Part shown: positions 58,760 to 64,000 of the stretch, piece after piece | Layout of the letters: each line of letters opens with the position of its first letter | Numbering within the stretch: position 1 is the stretch's first letter | DNA from: Chrysomallon squamiferum | Lineage: Eukaryota; Mollusca; Gastropoda; Neomphalida; Peltospiridae | Reading direction: 5' to 3' | Length of the DNA stretch: 64,000 nt | NCBI GenBank assembly: GCA_012295275.1 | Contig: CM022671.1 | Span: 11,439,178 to 11,503,177, forward strand | Notes under the pieces: model-generated | What the model saw: only the letters and a program-made list of their open reading frames with translations | Told to the model about the DNA's origin: nothing | Database searches by the model: none | Program-made: the position numbers and the translations under genes

Positions 58760-58784
58760 TATGATGATGATGATGATGATGATG

Positions 58785-58823
<39 letters not shown>
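58760..58823. repeat. (TGA)n(TTA)n microsatellite
   Basis: About eight TGA units are followed by about thirteen TTA units, starting 10 bp past the donor of the candidate exon ending at 58750. The apparent poly-Asp/poly-Tyr reading frame across it is an artefact of the repeat. Confidence 0.9.
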
Positions 58824-59086
58824 GCTGTTGTTGTTAATTACCTATATTCTTATATTTTGATACTTTCTAAATATATTTATATATTTTTTGTAAATATTGT
58901 TTATACGTATCTTAGTAATTATAATGAATGTAGTCACAAGTATTGTGGTGTATTAAGAGGGCTGTAGGAAAAAATGGCACAAGAAAAAAAATGGGTACCC
59001 GGAACAAATGGCACTGTGCAGATTTGGAAAAAATGGCACCTTATTTATTTTTTCAATATAGTTGCTTTAAAAAACCTTAAAAGTAC

Positions 59087-59713
59087 TTTTGAAAATACAG
59101 TTTATTCATGCAATATTGTTACGTACATGTATATCAATACACAGCATCAACTCAGCCACTTGGTTTTGCTTAACAAAGTACAGTATTATATCAGAGTTTA
59201 ATATTACACATATACACATACATATACACACACATACAAATTTATACATACACACATGTCCACATACATACATATATACATATACACACACATACAAATT
59301 TATACATACACACATGTCCACATACATACATATATATTCATATATATTCTGGAGGATATTTTAACTGTCGTATGTATATTTAAATTAGATACATCTGTAT
59401 GAACGTGTCTGTATGTATGAATCTACTAGTGCATCTACGCGTGAAGTATTCATATATGTGTGCATATATGTGTATGTGTGTATATATACATATACACACA
59501 GATACGTGCGCGCGTGTGTGTGTATATATATATATATGTGTATGTATGTGTGTTTATATGTATTTATATGTATATATGTATACGTGTATGTGTATAATAT
59601 TCAATTCTGATATAATACTGTACTTTGTTAAGCAAAACCAAATGGCTGAGTGATGCTATTTATTAATATGCATGTATCTAGCAATACTGCATGAATAAAC
59701 TGTATTTTCAAAA
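59087..59713. mobile_element. Foldback / MITE-like element, about 120-bp inverted arms
   Basis: The left arm 59087-59206 and right arm 59594-59713 are inverted copies of each other with about 85-90 percent identity. Both hold, on their own strand, GGTTTTGCTTAACAAAGTAC and CAGTATTATATCAGA. The 390-bp interior is made of CATA/CACA-type tracts, including a tandem pair of about 57 bp (59219-59275 and 59277-59333). There is no coding capacity. The outer ends show no clear target-site duplication by eye. Confidence 0.75.
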
Positions 59714-62178
59714 CCCCATTAAGAGTACGCTACGCGATCCAGAACTGACTTCAGCAGCTTATGAACCTGAAAGTCCAAACAGTTGTACAAATACATTAAA
59801 AATAATAATAATAAATAAATAAACCTAAAATATAACAACACGCAGAAGTTCATTTACAAATATTGTAAGCTATTTGATAATGTGTGTGTGTGTGTGTGTG
59901 TGTGTGAGGGACCTTAAAGCAGTTATATTCGCGTTCTGTTTCAAAACCAAAGTCTGAAAACTCATTTTGCTTGACTCGAGTTTCAATTAACGTTATGTTA
60001 ATATATAAAAAGTCTAAACGAAATATATCTTTAGAAATTGATTTTGCAATAAAAAATCACATCATCACATTATAATTAAGGAACACTGTTTAAATTTGTT
60101 CAGACAATTTTGGAACGATTTAAGGATCTGTGAAGTGTGCCAGTCGATTTTCCTTTGTTTTTCAAACAGGCAGCTGTTCACATTTTTGTTTATGTACCAC
60201 GATTCGTGAAAATGTATGTTAAGAACTGCAGGTTTTTTGTATTGTGAAAATGTTCTTAACAGACGAACTTTTGACCCTGTTAGTCGACGAAAACCACATG
60301 CAGTAACATATCGTGTGTTTCACACTGTTTGACATTTGACTACGTTTTCACGTGCACACAGTTTTGCCATTACCTGCTCACACAAATAAATAATAATAAG
60401 AAAATAATATTAAAAATTAAAAATACCTTACACATGTGTGATCTGGAGTCTGGGGCTAGCCTCCACTTTTTGCTGTCCTGTTTTTTAAATATTTTTTATT
60501 TTTAAAGTTTTTATTTTTTTATTTTTTTATTGAAAACTATTGCATTATCGTTAAAAATTTGTTCGGTAACAAATTATAAAACAATTGATACGTAAATTAC
60601 AGTACATTTACACATTTGTGTGTGTGTGTTATCAACTTAAAGAAAACATCGTATAGATCCATGTATGATCAGAGAGCTCCATGACATTTGTTTCATTCTG
60701 AAAGTTATGCGATGATGATATAACATATTTCTGACTTCTCGAACATGTGCCGGTCTATGATGTTTGATAACCTGACACCCCCCCCAAAAAAAAAAAAATC
60801 AACAACAACGACAACAACTGCTGCTACTACTACTCTTACTACTACTGATAATAATAATAATAATATGTCATACAGTTCGTCCACTCTTTAAACAAAACTG
60901 CTAAAACACTGTACTACACTATCCACCCTAACATTTGGATAGCTGTGAAGCATGAAGGGTAAGAATTTTGAATGAAAGAAAACGATTAAACATTTACTGA
61001 AACTTTTACTATATATATATATATGAAAATAAAGATGGTCCAAAGGCCATTCGACTGGAAGCGTGGAACTATTTATATGCACCTCACAACAGACAGGAAA
61101 TTACTTATAAATACTATTAGTCTTGGATAATCCAGAAAGTTTCGAACTGGATTAGCAAAGAGAAAATTGCTTGGCTAAAGCTTTGCATTAAACTGATGTC
61201 ATAGATGGATTAAAATAACTACGGATCCGGAGGAAAACCATTTTCTCCGGTCCCCATCAGTTTATTTCTTTTCTTTTCTTTCTATACTTTTTTAGTTGTT
61301 TTTTTTCCACTTCATTCTAATGAAACACATTTCATTTGAACATTTTATCCAACAATTATGGCGCCGTCTCTTCTGAAATACTGAATTCGTCCTTGGTAAA
61401 CATTCATGGTTACTTACAAGAGCCGAGGCAGCAGAAATTAATTGAGTAACATGATTTTCTCAGGGTAGAGATGTCAGTCGAGCTAGTAACCCGTGGTTAC
61501 TTCTTGTAATTGTCTATATTGAACAGAAAGTTCTCAAAGTCGCGGCAAGAGATAACAAGGTAAAAGTATACATAAATGAGTCTAAATTGGAAGATAGGCA
61601 TTTAACCGAAACTGTCTGCCAGAATCACACACACACAAAAAAAAAAGTAAATAAAACATAAAAAAATAAAAAAATAAAAATAAATCTTTATGCTTCTATA
61701 TGCTGTTGTTGATCGTTAATTATAAACATACACGTAATTATATTATAGATTATAGAAGTTGAAACATTATTATAGAGGTAGTAGTAGTGGTAATGGTTGT
61801 AGTTATTGGTGTTTTTACTGTTCTTATAATTATTCCTGTATTTATATAATTTATTTATTTATTTTAACTGATAGATGAGCAAACTCACAGGCTTTTTTAA
61901 CTCAGGGAGATAAAAGCAACTTTAATTGTTATTTTGTTGCTGCTGTTGCTGTTATTGTTATTATGATATTAATTTAATATTCTTTTATATAGGCCTATAT
62001 ATAAAACCACAGAAAATTACAATCATTATAAACAGCATTAAATTTTGCAAATCCTCTAATTTTACTCTAATTAGAAATATTTGCAAAACGTAGTGGGGAA
62101 AATGACGTATTTCACGGATATCTGTTAAACAATGTACTTGACTTTATCTGGTCTTAAATGTCAACAGAAAAAACTGAA
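59714..62178. other. Non-coding stretch upstream of the gene at 62.4 kb
   Basis: No coding exon is supported. The stretch holds a (GT)n tract at 59881-59906, a (TA)n at 61012-61024 and the inverted repeat GTAACC-CGT-GGTTAC at 61486-61500. It is intron if the candidate exon at 58657 is real, otherwise intergenic. Confidence 0.45.
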
Positions 62179-62187
62179 ACCGGAAGT
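62179..62187 (+). promoter_or_regulatory. ETS-type promoter site
   Basis: ACCGGAAGT, a strong ETS-family core common in animal promoters, lies 194 bp upstream of the start codon at 62381 and supports a promoter there. Confidence 0.4.
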
Positions 62188-62380
62188 TCAGTTATTTAGC
62201 CACATCATTTTTGAATCATGACAGCGTAATTTATTTACTAGAAAGACAATAGCTATATCACATAATACTCTCATTCTCTTTTTTTGTCTTTTTTTTTTTT
62301 TTTTTTTTTTTGTCCATTCTGTACTAAATGTTTTAGCGTGATATAATGCTAAACTTAGACAATCTCTGAAACTGGTGATT

Positions 62381-63100
62381 ATGGACTCGACGGGGAGTGG
62401 CAGTAAGTAACATGTAAAAACTTGTTTTAGTTAGAGAAAAGTTAATTTTAAAATATAAAATATAATTATAGTTCTGGTTGATATGAATAGTCAAAGCATG
62501 TGTGTCAACGATTCTCGTTTGTTCTGTGGACAGTGGCGCAGTTTTCCACCAACATCTGCAATTTTGATATACCTAATGTTTATTTATATATAATATTATC
62601 AATTTAAAAAAAAATATATATATATTTGTTTTTTTTTGTGCTAGGACATTTTTGTTCATAAGCTGACTGTTTATTATTTCATTATCGATTACTAAGAGAA
62701 CTATATTAAAGAGTATTCACAAAAATACACGAATATTTAAATGTAACACACGAACAGATGCACACACTCAAATTTTGATTTTACATCAACAGCCATTTAT
62801 TTTCCATTTTATTATTACAAACATGTAATAATTCTTTGTGTGAAATATTGTAAAACCATAAAACAAACAAACCACAGTAAAAATAAAATAACTAGAAATA
62901 ACATACTGTTCATATCGTCACACTGTATAATGATTATGTAACAACTAATGGTTTATATTCGTGCCAGACTTTTATTTGCAGCCGGCTTTGATGGATTCTA
63001 CTAGATAATAGATTAGGTCTTAAAGCTGTGTTTCAAAGTGCCCCGTTATTGTTAATGTGCGAATATCAGTACAGGTGTTAATCGAATAAACAACAACAAC

Positions 63101-63150
<50 letters not shown>

Positions 63151-63448
63151 TTTATGCTGGTAGCGTTTTTTAACTTCTGATCTTTATAATGGTTGTTAAC
63201 TCTGTGTATGGAGACGTATAACTGTGGGTTAACAAGGTGTTGAGTTGTAAAATAATTTTTTTTTTGTGTTGCAGTGGATAGCCAGCTGGAACAGTTGGTA
63301 GAATACGTCACGGACCGCCTGAAAACCCCGCCGAAGACTACTCCACTGAGGGAAAGACGAGTCCACTACTCCAAATACAGGACACGATGTGGCGCGCCGT
63401 CTGTCAATCGAAGATCATTTTCAAAAGAAGAGAATGAAAAATTTGAAA
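62381..63448 (+). CDS. Unrecognised gene, 5' part (runs off the window)
   Basis: Exon 62381-62402 (MDSTGSG plus one base, donor GTAAGT) joins exon 63275-63448 after a T-rich tract and GTTGCAG. The joined frame continues MDSQLEQLVEYVTDRLKTPP and then a basic stretch (RERRVHYSKYRTRCGAPSV). It ends at GAAA|GTAAGA in phase 1, so at least one further exon lies beyond the window or in its last 550 bases, where I saw none. Codon content, clean donors and higher GC in the second exon make it real. The N terminus is acidic and amphipathic, and the following region is Arg/Lys-rich. I do not recognise the family and assign no function. Confidence 0.65.
63100..63150. repeat. (TAA)n microsatellite
   Basis: About 17 TAA/AAT units lie 125 bp upstream of the acceptor at 63274. 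The long poly-Ile frame on the minus strand across it is an artefact. Confidence 0.9.
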
Positions 63449-64000
63449 GTAAGAGTTTGTTTATTTAAAAGCGTTTTATTAGATTTCATTACTAAGCGTT
63501 ATTAATGACACAGTCATTACTTGTTTACTTATTCCAGTAAATTAGCAGCATATAAAACAACAGAAAAAAAATCATTGTAAAGTAATAGACACATTTAAAA
63601 GACAATAATAATGACAAATACAACAATAAATAAATTAGAACAACAATAGCAACAACAGTAATAACAACAACAACAAAACAACAACAACAACAATAATAAT
63701 AATAAAAAGCGATGTAAATATAAAAATCTTAATTAAAAAATAATATTACTAGTTAAAGTTGTTTCGTGTTTACTGACCTAATTATTTTATTAAAACCAAA
63801 CAGTTTTACAGAAGTATTGTTTACTATAAAACTGGGACAAAGGAAAACGTGTAAAAAAAGGAGTTGGTTATCGCCATTGTTTCAGTATTAGGATCTTGTA
63901 CAAATGGGTCGGCGAAAGTCAGACTGTTTGACATTAGTTAATAAAAGCTGGTCTCAGTAGTTTCTCAGTGTTTCGTAGTGCCACTTAAACAAAACACACT
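63449..64000 (+). other. Intron start of the unrecognised gene
   Basis: AT-rich with an (ACA/ATA)n tract at about 63640-63710. No further exon is visible before the window ends. Confidence 0.5.

Noticed and set aside
58640-58837. Open frame with a poly-Asp / poly-Tyr tail
   Set aside because: The tail is the translated (TGA)n(TTA)n microsatellite. The candidate exon at 58657 is in a different frame and stops at a donor before it.
59089-59653. Several open frames of His/Thr/Tyr/Ile or Cys/Val/Tyr repeats
   Set aside because: They are translations of CATA/CACA tracts inside the foldback element.

Overview
The window is eukaryotic nuclear DNA from an invertebrate animal, most likely a mollusc. 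That is inference from gene content and style; no species marker is visible. It is very AT-rich, has dense small exons with GT-AG introns of 0.1 to 5 kb, and has many microsatellites and homopolymer runs. All genes below were assembled by hand from splice signals, reading-frame phase and remembered family sequences. No RNA or database evidence was available.

Layout. 1-12.5 kb (minus): a RhoA GTPase gene with one shared first coding exon (9260-9415) and two alternative C-terminal exons (4614-5036 and 1334-1756). Each terminal exon completes a 192-residue Rho protein. 13.67-17.65 kb (plus) and 20.49-26.08 kb (minus): two paralogous ankyrin-repeat plus SOCS-box genes, 693 and 697 residues, tail to tail, each with six coding exons and phase-1 introns throughout. 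These look like substrate receptors of Elongin/Cullin5 ubiquitin ligases. 27.7-31.1 kb: a transposon graveyard with a broken RNase H-bearing non-LTR retrotransposon, a fragment of another repeat-borne protein, and a short dispersed repeat. 33.5-37.6 kb and 39.0-43.6 kb (both minus): tandem copies of an NAPE-hydrolysing phospholipase D gene. The 39-43.6 kb copy looks intact, with 447 residues and an unusual repeat N terminus. The 33.5-36.4 kb copy carries two 1-nt insertions in its catalytic exon. Both have an interferon-stimulated-response-element-like sequence in the promoter region. 45.1-51.3 kb (minus): RFT1, 14 exons. 52.5-55.8 kb (plus): NSMCE3 (MAGE domain), 8 exons, head to head with RFT1. 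58-64 kb: an unrecognised plus-strand gene that runs off the window, with possible alternative first exons, and a foldback element with about 120-bp inverted arms in its 5' region.

The genes do not form one pathway. RhoA is cytoskeletal signalling, the ASB pair is ubiquitination, NAPE-PLD is N-acylethanolamine lipid signalling, RFT1 is N-glycan precursor assembly in the ER, and NSMCE3 is SMC5/6 genome maintenance. The most striking points are the ISRE-like element shared by both NAPE-PLD promoters, local homogenisation (probable gene conversion) in both RhoA terminal exons and in the NAPE-PLD pair, and the mirrored ASB gene pair.
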